Assembly (NCBI GenBank): GCA_022113835.1
Contig: JAILWY010000010.1
Coordinates: forward strand, 7,465,501 to 7,529,500
Length of the DNA stretch: 64,000 bases
Reading direction: 5' to 3'
Origin: Atopsyche davidsoni
Taxonomy: Eukaryota; Arthropoda; Insecta; Trichoptera; Hydrobiosidae
The position numbers were made by a program, and so were the translations under genes. Below the pieces are notes generated by a model. It saw only the letters and a program-made list of their open reading frames with translations. It was not told where the DNA came from and searched no databases. Below are positions 12,602 through 24,560 of this stretch, piece by piece; positions within the stretch are counted from its first letter, which is position 1; each line of letters opens with the position of its first letter.

Positions 12602-13199
12602 GTGAGACTCTTATAATCACAGTCTAAGATTTTAAAATCGAAATCGAATCCAATAAAAAACTGATACAACCGATTAAAGTGTCACCAAAAGTTGACTTTA
12701 TGTTGAGACGTTGAGTCGACAATTTATACACGGGTTTTTAACTCTGTTAAAAATATAATAATTTTATGTTATGATTCATGTCGATAAATAGAAAGACGAT
12801 CACATATAGCGTTTTTAAATACGCTCATGTAAATTCTTCGACTTTAACCAAATATGTATTATATTATATAGAATTTACATCCGAGAGTAGTATGGAATAT
12901 TTTTAGTTTTCACGGTGCACCACAAACTTGTTGACTATACTTGTTGTTTTGCTACTTACATTTAATTAAATTATGTTTCACCAGAGAAGCAGAACACTGT
13001 TTTATTTATCACAATGCTTACAACGTTGGTTTATAGAACCCCAAATATATTTGACTAATTAAATGTTTATTTTTAAGGCAATCTTTAGGTTGATTTACCA
13101 CAAAATATTAAATGATAAACTTGAAGTTCTTTTGACCAAAGAAAAAACGCACCAAACTTTTCGTTTAACCACTCCTAATAAAAAAAAAAAAATCACACT

Positions 13200-13520
13200 A
13201 AAGTGTGTTTAACTGGATGAGTTACATCAACCGTGTGTGACAGGTTGCGGTCTATTATATATATATCGGAGAAGGCTGATCCGTAGCTTCGGTCACGACT
13301 TCACTTCGGCCACGGTGATTGAAAAACTCGATCCGGCCATATCAGTTCCGCTCCAGTCGTCTGATTGAGATATCGAATTGGCGAGGGTGCAGCCGCTCGG
13401 AAGGTGCAGGGGCGGCGATATGCACCAGGGATGTAAGCTACGCAGGTACCTAAGTGTGGCATACTAATTAGTACAGTGCGCTTATTGAATATTTGCCTCT
13501 CTAAACGGCGGTGCGATTAT
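13200..13520. other. GC-elevated island with direct repeat and TGATTGA words
   Basis: A short TATATATATC run precedes a CpG-bearing island. An imperfect direct repeat, CTTCGGTCACGA at 13287-13298 and CTTCGGCCACGG at 13304-13315, is spaced 17 bases start to start. Two TGATTGA words near 13317 and 13364 resemble Extradenticle half-sites. No coding signal is seen. Confidence 0.35.
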
Positions 13521-14084
13521 CGTGGCTTAAATTTCCAATGTTAAATTTTGCTTATGCGTATATTCGTATAGACTACTCTTGTCGTAACACTGTTTATTAT
13601 TACGTTTATCTGTATAGAATACTCGCATCTATACAATTTACGTTACTTAAAAAAAATTATGATATGTTGTGAGATTGAGTTTTAATGTAAAATATATCGT
13701 TTTTAAACTAAAACAGTAAATATGAAATGCTGTTATCTCTAAATTCATTCTCAAAAACAACACATGACAATACAAACGTTGTCTCGTGTTTTTATATTCT
13801 AGTAAATATAGATTACGAATTTAAATAAAATAAATATTTTGTTATCAGCAGTAACAAAACAAGTATTTTCAAGTATGTTTATTTAAAAACACGTTTCAAT
13901 TATAATTTTGTATAGTATATTTGTTATAGTCAATTGCTTTCTACGGCGGAGTATTGTCTTTATTATCTACTTTATAATGATGGGTGACAATAAGGTAAAC
14001 AGTTTTAAATGAGATCTTTTTTTTTACTTTTATATAAAAATAAGTCTGTATTTTCCAATTCTACAAAGATTAATACGTCAACTA

Positions 14085-14240
14085 GTTGACCGACAAGTCC
14101 AGACTCGCAGATGACAGGGACAACAATTCAAGAATATCTGCGCTAGATCAAATACCGACAAGTTGTGATATTTTGTGGGAACTATTAACCGTTGAGAACC
14201 GTTGGTAATGGGAAGCATTAACCGTTTTGATATCAATCCG
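14085..14240. promoter_or_regulatory. Element with three Myb-type sites and a hairpin
   Basis: AACCGTT, whose complement AACGGTT matches the animal Myb core, occurs at 14187-14193, 14197-14203 and 14220-14226. Just before it, CGCAGAT at 14106-14112 pairs with ATCTGCG at 14136-14142 across 23 bases. CGACAAGTTGTGA at 14156-14168 is shared with the stem-loop locus at 12593-12605. Either a regulatory element or a diverged copy of a short repeat. Confidence 0.35.
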
Positions 14241-14754
14241 GAATTCTTATTTATTAAAATCATTTTTGTAATTTATTGTAACTCAGAAGCAAAGTGAAGA
14301 ATTACATTAGGATTCATAAGTAATGGTGTTTCCCTCAATTACAAATCGTTTCAAGTCCTCGCGTTATATATTTTGAAATAATTCTTTCCACTATAGAAAT
14401 TGTTGAAAAAAATTAAGAGTTTTGAAATGAAAACCCTTTATAAAAATAATAATAATTATCATGTTATAATATATAGAAAAATACCGCGCATTTACGGTGA
14501 TGAAATTTTTCAAGAACCATTAGGTTTGGTTTATAATTGATTATTCTTACTATCAATATATCCCCCATCATTGAATATTTTATATCCTAGTCCTACATAC
14601 AATGTTTAATTTCCATTGGTTTACTGATTTTTCAAAGAGAACATACAATACATATTAAAAAAACTTTACACATATATATTGGAGATCATTAGTTTGATTA
14701 ACACCACAACTCTCTCTGCTGACCATTATAATTAGCCCATTATATACATGGTTA

Positions 14755-14900
14755 TCACTTTCAACATACAGAGTGAAGGGTTCCACCCCTTTCCCGTTAA
14801 AGTTATCAAACCTGCCGTCTGCAGTGTCCGAGTTCCCCTTGGCAACCGTCGACAGGGGATTCGATCCCCCCTCGCTAAAATCGCCCCCCAAGTACCTAGT
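14755..14900. other. GC-elevated island, not a tRNA
   Basis: The block holds GGGGAT-TCG-ATCCCC near 14856-14870, which looks like a tRNA T-arm, but the stem-loop geometry is wrong and no other tRNA arm is present. Both strands are open for 60-78 codons without recognisable content. Function unknown. Confidence 0.2.
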
Positions 14901-15364
14901 TGTGTACCTTTTGAAGACTAAAAGTATATTGATACTGACTGGAGAGGAAATCTGACATAGTCCATATAATTTGATTAAAAATTAAAAATTTGCAAGAAAA
15001 TCTATTGGCCACTAAAATGACATGGTGTTGTTGCATTTAGTATCATGGTGGTGCATTTTATAATTTGCAATGGTCTTATTCGATATTACAGATCGTAATA
15101 AGATTAGTTAAAATAACTGTTTTTTTAATGTATTCACAGCACGGGTGTAATTTTTCATAGGTCGAAAAATGATATTTTAATAGGTTTAAGAGAAGTGGCT
15201 ATACGTTTTGCCAACAAAAATTATAAATTCGACGATGGAACATGATAATTACTAAGCGGCCAAATTTTTAATTCAATGTCTGTGTATGTATGAATTACAA
15301 TTTAAAAGAAAATATTGAGATTAAATTGAGCTTTGCCATAGTCTAATAACGTATTGATTGGATT

Positions 15365-15650
15365 ATTTCAAGGGGCACTCCACTCAAAGAGTACGAGTCC
15401 TCGCAGCAGTGGCCGCAACGGAGCAGCGCTCCGCATGACATAGCGTCTCGAGGAGCCACTCTTGACACTTTACAATGCGCAATCTCGGCATCGCGAATGA
15501 TACACAGCGACATACGAGCCAATTACACGAGCCGTTCCTGAAAAAATAAAATAACTCTCAGTGGACCGTTTCAGGGCAGGCGCGTAAAAAACAATTGCTG
15601 GCGTCGCGTGTGACAAAGCGGATGCTTTGGAGTCACAATGTGAAGTGCCA
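15365..15650. other. GC-elevated flank of the GGGGCGC array
   Basis: This CpG-rich, non-repetitive sequence runs up to the tandem array. It contains a small perfect dyad CAAAGC-GGAT-GCTTTG near 15615-15630. The transition into the array is abrupt at 15651. Confidence 0.3.
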
Positions 15651-15851
15651 GCGGGGCGCGGGGCGCGGGGCGCGGGGCGCGGGGCGCGGGGCGCGGGGCG
15701 CGGGGCGCGGGGCGCGGGGCGCGGGGCGCGGGGCGCGGGGCGCGGGGCGCGGGGCGCGGGGCGCGGGGCGCGGGGCGCGGGGCGCGGGGCGCGGGGCGCG
15801 GGGCGCGGGGCGCGGGGCGCGGGGCGCGGGGCGCGGGGCGCGGGGCGCGGG
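15651..15851. repeat. (GGGGCGC)n minisatellite, about 29 units
   Basis: The unit GGGGCGC repeats without a visible error for about 201 bases, then breaks at GGGCC and ends with one more GGGGCGC at 15854-15860. The unit has no stop in any frame of either strand, and seven bases times three gives a 21-base coding period. All six frames therefore read as heptad repeats of Gly-Ala-Arg or Pro-Ala-Arg type. These are not genes. The G-runs could form quadruplexes. Confidence 0.95.
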
Positions 15852-15900
15852 CCGGGGCGCACTGCGCCTCCTGAAAGATTTTTGTTCGAATTCTTTAGAT

Positions 15901-15938
15901 AGATAGACAGTCAATACGGTAATATTGACTGTCTATCT
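15901..15938. other. Perfect 16-bp hairpin
   Basis: AGATAGACAGTCAATA at 15901-15916 is the exact complement of 15923-15938, with a six-base loop CGGTAA. It lies 50 bases after the end of the GGGGCGC array. The stem alone is shorter than a microRNA precursor. No T-run follows that would suggest termination. Confidence 0.85.
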
Positions 15939-16864
15939 GACCCCTCAATTAAAATGAAACTGGCTGGCATTCATTGAGACTTTCATCATACAAATGTTAC
16001 ATGTACTAATATTCAAAGTTATCAAGTCGCATCTGGTTTTAATTGCCATTCGATCATTTTTGCTCTAGTACGGATTTTTTTTTATGTATGGAAGAGTTTG
16101 TGCATAGGGAGTAGTCGCTAGTAGTAATACGACCGAAACGTTTAATAAAACATGACGCAGTTTGCATCAAAAATAATAAATCCATACAAAGTAACCACGG
16201 AAACTATAATATAAAACTATTTATTCAAAAATATTATAATATAAAACCTTAATATTTTAACTATTTGAAGTAAACAATGAATGTTTTTTAAATTTTATTT
16301 AAAAAAATCATATTTTTTATTGTTGCATAAATGTAGCATAGATCACGAGTTTAACTGCAATTGTAATTTGTGAATGACCGTGCAAAAAAAACCTTTTATG
16401 TACTTCATACATGCTCTAGAACACGTCGTCCGTAAAAAGAAGTTGACTTTATTTAATGAACGTTGTTTGTAAAGCAAACAATTGTTCTGACGAGTATTAC
16501 AAATATATGCTAAATTCAGAAATAATAAGCGCATACAAACTAACAGTAACTGTTTACAATTATTTTATTTCAAAAACATTGAGATTTACTAATACTTAAA
16601 CCTAACACAAACCTATTCGAAACTTTTCACAAAAAGCATGGAAAATTTAAAGTTATTGAATGTCAATAATATTATAATGTATTTTTTTTAAAGAAACACT
16701 TTCATAAAATATTATTTAAGATCTCTTTAACGTACAATCTATAATAACGTTATATTAAATTTGCTCAAATTGTTATCAAAGTGGAGTAATACACGAACCC
16801 TCAATCAAATTCCAAAAATGTACGTATCTCTATCGTGTCATGCTTGGCATCCGTATACTAATCG

Positions 16865-17100
16865 CACCTAACAATCATGGTGTCTTGACACGCTCTAGCC
16901 TTGGATCTGGGACCGTGTTAAACACAGGTCGATGATTTGTTTTAATAATTTCGTGTCCATAATTGTGTTCGAAGGTTTTGGTAGCTATTGTAATTTGATG
17001 GTTTTGGAGTTTCAAGGTTGATATTTTTTGTCTTTTGACGTTTCGGTCTCGGTGCGGTGAAACCATATGTCGGAAACCAACGCCCAAAAAACCCCGAAAT
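16865..17100. other. GC-elevated island
   Basis: This moderate island holds TGGTTTT-rich and GTTTCGG words and no repeat. The minus strand is open for 70 codons without recognisable features. Weak candidate for a regulatory element. Confidence 0.2.
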
Positions 17101-18039
17101 CATCGTTTCCATAACCTTTTTATGATTTAAGACCGACTAATTTTAATCGAATCAATTAAATTCTAAAAATAAAAATTATTTAATAACTATCTGTGAACAT
17201 ATCTTTTTCTAATGAATTAAAGTTTTTAAGTGTACTTTGTTATATTTCATAAGATTTAATGGTATGTATTTGAATTAATTAGTTAGAAATCAGAAAAAAA
17301 ATATTCGTTAATGAGTCAGTTCTTTTTTAAACAAAACCGATGCCCTTTGATATTCCAATGCGGGTGATATTTTGTTTTTCAACTTCCCATGCATTTTGGA
17401 AACTTCCACCCTCCATTCACTAAAGCGTCAACTGCTGTTCTTTATTCAACACTCGTGCATTCAATATTATAACAGCAGTAAGCATTGAGCCACGCCGCAC
17501 TTTTACCACAAACAACCCAAATATGAAATAACAAGAGTTATGTTATTCAAAAAAATATCACAAATAAGGAAGCCAACATATGTATAATTTGTACGAAATA
17601 AAACACAAATATATTTATAACAGAACATATAACATATATGCATTGTTGGATGAAATCATAGGAAAAAAATATGTTTTCTATAATACGAAGACGTATAGAA
17701 GACTTATACAAAAGAAAACAAATTTAGTATAATTTTTTTATCTCATATATTGTGTTGATTAAAAAAATAATTTTTAGTAGGCTTACTTTCTGCTTTCTTC
17801 AAAATATATTTTATAATACCTATTTATCGCATCTTTGAAGTAAATAAACGTTTATCCAGATACGGATAATTATTTACAATCAATAATATTTAGTCGTCTG
17901 CTCGAATGATTCAGTATTTTGTAGAAAGTTTTGTTTATTTTTTTTACGCAAGATCCCAATAGAAACGTCGAAAGCAAACACATGCAAACGTACTCACTCC
18001 ATAGCACTAACACCATGAACTATGCTACACATATTATTG

Positions 18040-18245
18040 CTTCAACACACCCCCGCTTCGGGGTTAGGTATCCAACCCCTCCCGTGGGCCGGCCACTTGT
18101 GCCTCCCCCGGCCGTTCAAATAAATGGAAGGTCCTTTATCATCCCCTTTTCATTGGGAACGCGTGCCCTCGCGCCCCGAGGGTTGAGCGGCGCTGGCGGG
18201 CCGCAGGTGAGACGAGGGAAACACTCCGAAAATAACCTTGGAATG
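18040..18245 (+). other. GC-rich island with a consensus splice donor
   Basis: CAG|GTGAGA, with GT at 18207-18208, is a near-perfect 5' splice site at the end of a GC-rich plus-strand stretch that is open from 17931. The translation is proline-rich and unrecognised. It could mark the first exon of a noncoding or coding transcript starting nearby, or be chance. A small dyad GGGGTT/AACCCC lies near 18060-18080. Confidence 0.2.
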
Positions 18246-18664
18246 ATCAACAGATTAAGGTGACAAGTTTGCTTTGCTTCTTAACATATTACACGCAATG
18301 AAGTTTTTGGATTTTAGAAATATTCGTCTGAATAACATAAACAGTAATAAAGAAACATTATTTTACTAGAATTAATTTTCTTATTAGATTTACCAAAAAA
18401 ATACGAATTATCAGTGGGTTAAGAAAATAAATATACTAAAGAGTTAAAATTTAAGAAAAACTGATGTATCTTTTGACTCGCTTTAGTTAATAAAATGAAA
18501 AAAATTAGTTAAAAATACTATAGATATAAAATTTGATAAAGATAACAAAAAATGGTCATTCAAATTATTTGATCTAATAAATATTTAATTAAAAATCTGT
18601 CTGTATAATATATTGATAAAAATGACGACTTTTAGAAGTACCCACTAATTTTGTTAATTTGTAT

Positions 18665-18810
18665 TTCATAATCGTCGTTGCTAATGGGGGACCGTCTATT
18701 CCAAGCAAGAGGCTGGAAAAGGCATACCTTCAGTTTTGCTTTACTAATTGGCACATAAGCCCCCTGCTTAATATTCATAACAACCTTGGTCTACGGTAAA
18801 TAATTGAATT
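18665..18810. other. Island with second copy of GCTAATGGGGGACC
   Basis: The 14-mer at 18680-18693 matches 9406-9419 exactly, including a TAATGG core. Outside the word the two islands do not align by eye, which favours a shared binding site over a recent duplication. Confidence 0.35.
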
Positions 18811-19749
18811 ATGATTATAGAGGTGAATGTACATTAAGTTAAATTTAATTGAGTAGTTTCTAATGCGGATGGAACTGTTTCAATCAATTTTAGTTTATCG
18901 GTAAATACAATTTGCTTCACAGGCAATGTTTCAAGCACACACTATATAATTAGAACTGGCACCTTTACGGTTTTTACTTGAGTCAATATGTTCATTAATG
19001 TTGATTTCGGTCATCGGACTACAAAATTAAAAACAAAAACGGTATCAATACAAACGAGTCATTTATTTGTTGAATAGTCAAAAAATATTTCATACTTTAT
19101 GTAGATTTCTGTAAAAACCTTTTTGTTTTTTTTTTAGCTTTTAATATATGTACGCCAAAGGCAAGAAATTCACTTTTAATGAACACCATAAATGACGTGT
19201 TTAAAAAAGCGGAGCACTTTTCTCTAATGAACTCGTCCAATCAGCGGACTTAAAAAAAACGTCGAAAGCTTGGCTGCATTTAAAATTTCCTTCCCACATG
19301 GCTTACAATACTGACAATGGCGTCTTTTGAAAGCTCCTGCAGCTCTAAAGGCTCAACTATTTGACTGTCACTAAGGTCGGAAGGCAGGTAAACTTTATTA
19401 CAAGGCATTGACTCTGCAAGTACTCTATGTATCGTGCACCTAAAGTTCAAATGTTCAGCGAAATGTATAATATGTATGCTGATTTAATAAAAATATACTG
19501 ATACTGATTCACGATACAACAACAAACATTTAAAAAACAAGAAAGCTTGTTAAATCAGTACAGATAAAGAACAAACTTTAATTGTCTTTCTATAGACAAC
19601 AATTTCTAAATACAGCATATGCCAAGATAAAATCTTGATATATCTTATATTTATAATATTATAAATACCAATTACATATAAAACAAATTCAACTTTTTAA
19701 TTAGACTTATTTATATTAAATGTTATTTTAGTATTTGAATTTACATTCT

Positions 19750-19935
19750 GTCAATCCAAACACGGCAAAGATTAATTTTTTTCACTGCTTTGTGACCCTG
19801 CTTGGTCATTAGTCTTCTGTTAAATGACCAGCGTTTACAAAAATCTTCCATTTACTTGAACCTTTACGGTTCGGGGCTCTTTTTAAACTGATGGGAAGGA
19901 CTATCTTTGAAAGCCGTAGTCATTTTTCGGGTCAG
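19750..19935. other. Island with inverted repeat
   Basis: TGGTCATT at 19803-19810 pairs with AATGACCA at 19823-19830 across 12 bases. A nearby TTTGAAAGC and several CTTTG words resemble TCF sites but are too short to call. No frame is open for long. Confidence 0.25.
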
Positions 19936-21094
19936 TTCTAATTTAGGTGAAGTTTATGTAGTATTTATTTGAATAAAGAGAAAATAATGCATTAAAGTAC
20001 AAGGTTTATGTAAATAATAACTGTGGAGATTTATAAATTAGACAAAATAATTGTCATCTGAAAGAGTTATATAGCGTGAAGTAAAATTATAAATATGTTA
20101 AAAAATAATACTGGAATAAAACAAGAAGTAAATATTTATTCTAAACTTCATTTTTTTCATTTTGAACATATGACAGATATCCAGAATTGAATAATCAAAT
20201 GGTGCAAATACAAATAGACACACAGTTATTTCAGTCCCGAGTCCGTACCTGCAGAGCATTCAGTGGAAAAGTTTTTTGTTTTTTTTCTTGTTTTAGAAAA
20301 TCTGCCGTTGTTTAACTCGTCCAGTCCGAAACTTTTCCATTTGAAAAACTAGTATTGTAAAGCTGACATGTGGTAGTCAATGATATCAAATTCTGAACTA
20401 TAAATATATTGTTTTGATTTGCTGCTTTTTTAACGTAGAGACTTTTTTATTTAAAAGTGATAACCTAAATTTATAAAATGATAATAATTTATCTTGCAAG
20501 TTTTTGTGTAAAAAATATAATATATAAAAAAACCCAGACTCACACACACACATACATTCACTGATTATTCGGTTCAATATTGATATTTTAGCATAAAAAC
20601 GTTGTTGACGCTCTCTCTGGGGGCATTGCCAGTGCGAAAAAATATTATTATCGAGTTGTTTTTTTTCGAAGAGTGCTTAAACACGGATTTATATCGCGTA
20701 ACGCCATTAACTTCCAATAGAGGCCTTTTACTTCCAGGCCGGGGAGAGACGTAGAAATGTCTACGAAATAAGCGCAAAAGAGGGGCGTTTTTATCAAACA
20801 TCATAAACAATTAAATGCCAAGATGAAAAAGCAATTTATATCGATTGTTCAATAATATATCACGCGCAACTCAGATTACCAGAAACCGAATTAAACACTG
20901 TATATTTTTTGACACAGCACTTGACCTCTTCACACGGTTTGCTTCTTATAAATACTCCTATTTTATACAGAAATCAATCTGACAAATAATAATAAAATAT
21001 TAGTAAATATTTATTTTGTTTGTTTCCTGTAGCTACCTGTGAGATAGGTATTAATAAAATTAAACAAAAGTAATTTAAAGTTTATTAAAGAACG

Positions 21095-21600
21095 TGTGTG
21101 TTTAATAATGGACCGGCACGTGACGTAAGAAATAGTCATCTATTGGCAGCATGTTTGTATCGAGAAACTATGAAAACACTCATATGGACATTAAGCAACT
21201 TCTCGTATTCACATGCCGCCACTTCCAAACATAACGGCGTATTCGTCCGTCGATGGTTCACACATTTCCGATTCGCAGAAAAAGCAAAGCAATTTTGGCA
21301 CGGAGCCTTTGGCGTTCGCAGTTACATAAGCCCGGCGAGTCGAGTGTTGGCCGGTTGATATTACTCTTCGAACAACGTCACCTGTCACGGCCACACTGGG
21401 CGCAGAATAAAATCTTACAAGCAAATCCCGAACATGACAGGGGGAGGGGCGGCCCGGGAAACTTGTCGCGTTCGGTGTTTTTTGCCCCAAGGGTGTCCGG
21501 TGCTTTTTACTTGTGCCGGGGAGCGGGAGCTTGATTTATTTGGCGTAGTGTACGTCGTGCCACGCACTTACCGGTGATGAACGGCCCTTAATCATTTAAT
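21095..21600. other. Long GC-elevated island, candidate enhancer
   Basis: About 500 bases of high-complexity sequence with many CpGs. Overlapping open frames of about 86-93 codons on both strands have no recognisable content. It holds ACACTGGGCG at 21393-21402 (shared with 3854 and 58606) and CACGTGACGT near 21117, a combined E-box/CRE-like word. A minus-strand donor consensus (GGTAAGTG) falls near 21567-21574. Confidence 0.35.
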
Positions 21601-22559
21601 ATCGGAAATATGAAAGAAATGTCTCCCAAGAATTATATCGCAAGAATTTAAAGCAATATAGGTTACGTTATACCTACCTCTATAAATGTAACAACATTAT
21701 ATAAAGATTCTTTTTTATGGTTTGTAACATAATATTTTTTAGCATAATAAATGTCATATTGAATACTTGCATGCTCTTATTCGGTTTTAATATTGTATAT
21801 GACTATTTTTTTTACTAATAATATTGTCTATTGGTCTAATGATTGGATTGTAAGGTCTTAGGATTTAAATTGAATAAAGAGACAAATAAAAAAAAATTCA
21901 CTGTGCTGAAATTTTTTTGAATATATAAATTATATTGGAGAAACATGAAAATATTTTTCAAGCTACAGATCTGTAATTTTTATTAATTATATATCTAAAA
22001 TAATCCATTTTAATTGGTTAATTTATCTGATTGGTCTTAAAATCTGTTCAAAAGTAAAAACTTTAGTCAGTATCCATTAATAGCATTTTCACGATCGACA
22101 TACTTATTAACCTTCCGCGTGAGGTTTTTAACAAAGAACAACAGTATTGAATAATGTATGACCTAAATTTATAAATCCATTTTTAATATATCACTCTAAG
22201 TGTTCTTACGTACATTATATACTAAATTTAAAATATTAAAAAGTTAAAAGTTTTCGTTGAAATATTTACAATCAATGCTTTATTCAAGTAAAAATATACT
22301 TTTACTCAAATTAATACAATGCGTGATTAAAATATCCTATAATTATTATATAATTAACAAAAATATTTGGTATTTTTCTAAAGTAGTGTGGGACATTATA
22401 AAATATGCGAAGGAAGCAGTGAAGATGGGCATGTTGGACTTGTTATATCTCTTATTTAGATAAAAAAATATTTTCAAAATATAATTCAATTCAATTATAA
22501 TTCAAATATTAAATATTATTAATATTTAATATTTCCAAAACTTGCAAAGATTCGGAAAA

Positions 22560-22910
22560 ATCCAACACGGAAATTTTTAAAGTCCAATCAAACAACCCCG
22601 GCCGGCAGTCACTATTTGCATATCATAAATATTAAAAAATGGGATTCTGGTTTACTCACACGATGTCACGTGGAATGTAAACATTTTTTGTTGATTTATT
22701 TACATCGAGGCTAACAATCGGTTATTTTGGCAAAGGCATTTTGGGACGTTTGATTGACACCCGCACAAAGGTGTTTTAACTATTTTAGTCTCGCGCGTAT
22801 TATTAACGATCTTTTTCAGTGCGAAACAATGGCTGTTATTATTCTAGTGACAGGCTTTTAATTGCTGTCAGCGATTCTCACCTTTGATTTTACCTAAAAA
22901 GTAAATTAAT
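22560..22910. promoter_or_regulatory. Candidate Hox/Exd/Hth-responsive enhancer
   Basis: TGATTGACAC at 22751-22760 matches nine of ten bases of the Pbx-Prep/Meis (Exd-Hth) composite site. TGACAG at 22848-22853 and CTGTCA at 22865-22870 are inverted Hth/Meis sites. They flank TTTTAATTG at 22856-22864, a Hox-type core. CCTTTGAT at 22881-22888 is a TCF-type core. The sequence is non-repetitive and noncoding. Factor binding is inferred from motif match only. Confidence 0.4.
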
Positions 22911-23424
22911 TGAGATCAGTGTAAATTAAATATTTCTTGGTTATAAAACAAAATATACGTGTTTAAAAGATAATTTTAATAATTCAAAATCATATTTGGT
23001 CTTCCTGGCGCTCCAGCGGCTAACTCATTAAATATTATATAAGATAAGTTTTATAATAATTCGAAAAAATACGACGTTTTTGGACAACTAACACTCTCTA
23101 TGTTGCCTTAATTTTACGTGACACACCTGCAATTCATTAAATCGATTTCTTACCTGTTTCTTTCACTTGTCGAGTACTCTTATTTTTATAAAGCAATGTG
23201 GTCTGTGGACTCCTTTTTTAGATGTATTATATCGGATGCCTCTCGCGCAATAATTTTAAAGTCGGTAAATAAAAACAGTAATCAAGAATAATTTGATATT
23301 TATTCGATATTTATTCTGTGATAGTATCAACCTGACCCTAAAGATTCGCTAAAAATCAGCTAAAAAAGTGGACCCTGATATTAAATAGACACCTAACGAA
23401 TTTATCCCGAACTCTAATAGGCAG

Positions 23425-23734
23425 ACTATAGACGTACTTGTGTGTGAAGCCGGATACGCCGCATCGTCCTATTAGGGTGCCATTAGCGGTCAACGTCATT
23501 CGGGGGCATACTACGGTCTACCCTACCTACATCCTTCGGTCCCTAGCGTTCGGTCTGCCGATTGTGAACGTCCATGTAATCACATTAAAATTCTCATGTC
23601 CTGAAATATACGCGAAATTCACGCTAGACATAATGCAATGTCTGGCGGATGGAAAAACGCTCTACACGCATGGTTTTTGGGGTAAAATATTTTTGGTGCA
23701 AATTTACAACACAACTAAAGACAAATTTAAATAA
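23425..23734 (+). other. Island with 98-codon open frame
   Basis: CpG-rich sequence at 23430-23590 gives way to AT-rich sequence, and the plus frame stays open to 23734. The start is not an ATG, and the translation shows no domain or signal peptide I recognise. Probably chance openness through a noncoding island. Confidence 0.15.
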
Positions 23735-24274
23735 AAACAGAAAAAGCTGTTTCCATTTGAAAAAATATATTTAATGCTCCTCAATGTCTCTATCTATTTA
23801 CTATCACGTGCTCACTGCAAAGTACGTATATTTACATATTTATATTTTTGTCACGGACCTATATGCAGCACAGCTTCACGTGAGAATAAAATCTGACGCG
23901 ACAGTAGATTTTTCCGTCTCCATACATCAAGACGACAATTGCTTTGAATGTAACCTCTGCCGTCGCCAAACACCTTGATCCTACTTTCAGCGCATTTGTT
24001 ACCTGTAGCATCGATATAAATAGTACAAGACGACGTGATTTGTGTATTATTATTATTTATTTTTTAAAAATAAATATTATTGATGTGAATACTCAAGCAT
24101 TAAGCTTGCCTTTTTCTATAGGTGAGTTTACACGGATGTGAAGCTAGAGGTTTTATTTCCTGAGTCATTCGAAAGTTTATACAGAGTTAGATTCTTATAT
24201 CAAAAAGTTATACTTCTTGAAGAGCGGTCACACCGCTACATTTGAATAAATCTTTACATAATTGTTTTAATCGA

Positions 24275-24560
24275 GAGTGGGGGTCTTTTATTCGCAGAAT
24301 TTGGTTGCGTTTAATTGAAAAGTCTCGGTATTGGAGATGCGGATCAGAGAGCGTTACGGGCGTCGCTCCAAATCACAATAAGCGCCGTCAAGATCAGCCC
24401 GCTCGGAAACCCGTCCGAGATAAAAAGAATTAAGTTATAGACTATTTATCATCGCGCTGTTTTGTTGTCGTTCGGCCACCGGTTTTTTGCGCCCCCCAAA
24501 AGGAGTGTAGCGCCGGCCATTTTGTTCAGCGCCGTTATTGTGTTTGGATTTTTATATGTA
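24275..24560. other. GC-elevated island with GCCAT core
   Basis: The segment has two CpG-rich blocks. The second contains GGCCATTTTG near 24517, whose GCCAT core is the contact of Pho/YY1 proteins. This might suggest a Polycomb-type element, but one site is not enough. No coding signal. Confidence 0.25.

Noticed and set aside
14853..14875. tRNA T-arm-like GGGGATTCGATCCCC
   Set aside because: The stem and loop register does not fit a T-arm, and no acceptor, D or anticodon arm is present.
15470..15914. Four overlapping open frames of 91-130 codons, Gly-Ala-Arg or Pro-Ala-Arg rich
   Set aside because: They exist only because the seven-base repeat has no stop in any frame; both strands and several registers are equally open.
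23438..23734. 98-codon plus-strand frame
   Set aside because: No ATG start, no recognised family, and the second half is plain AT-rich sequence.
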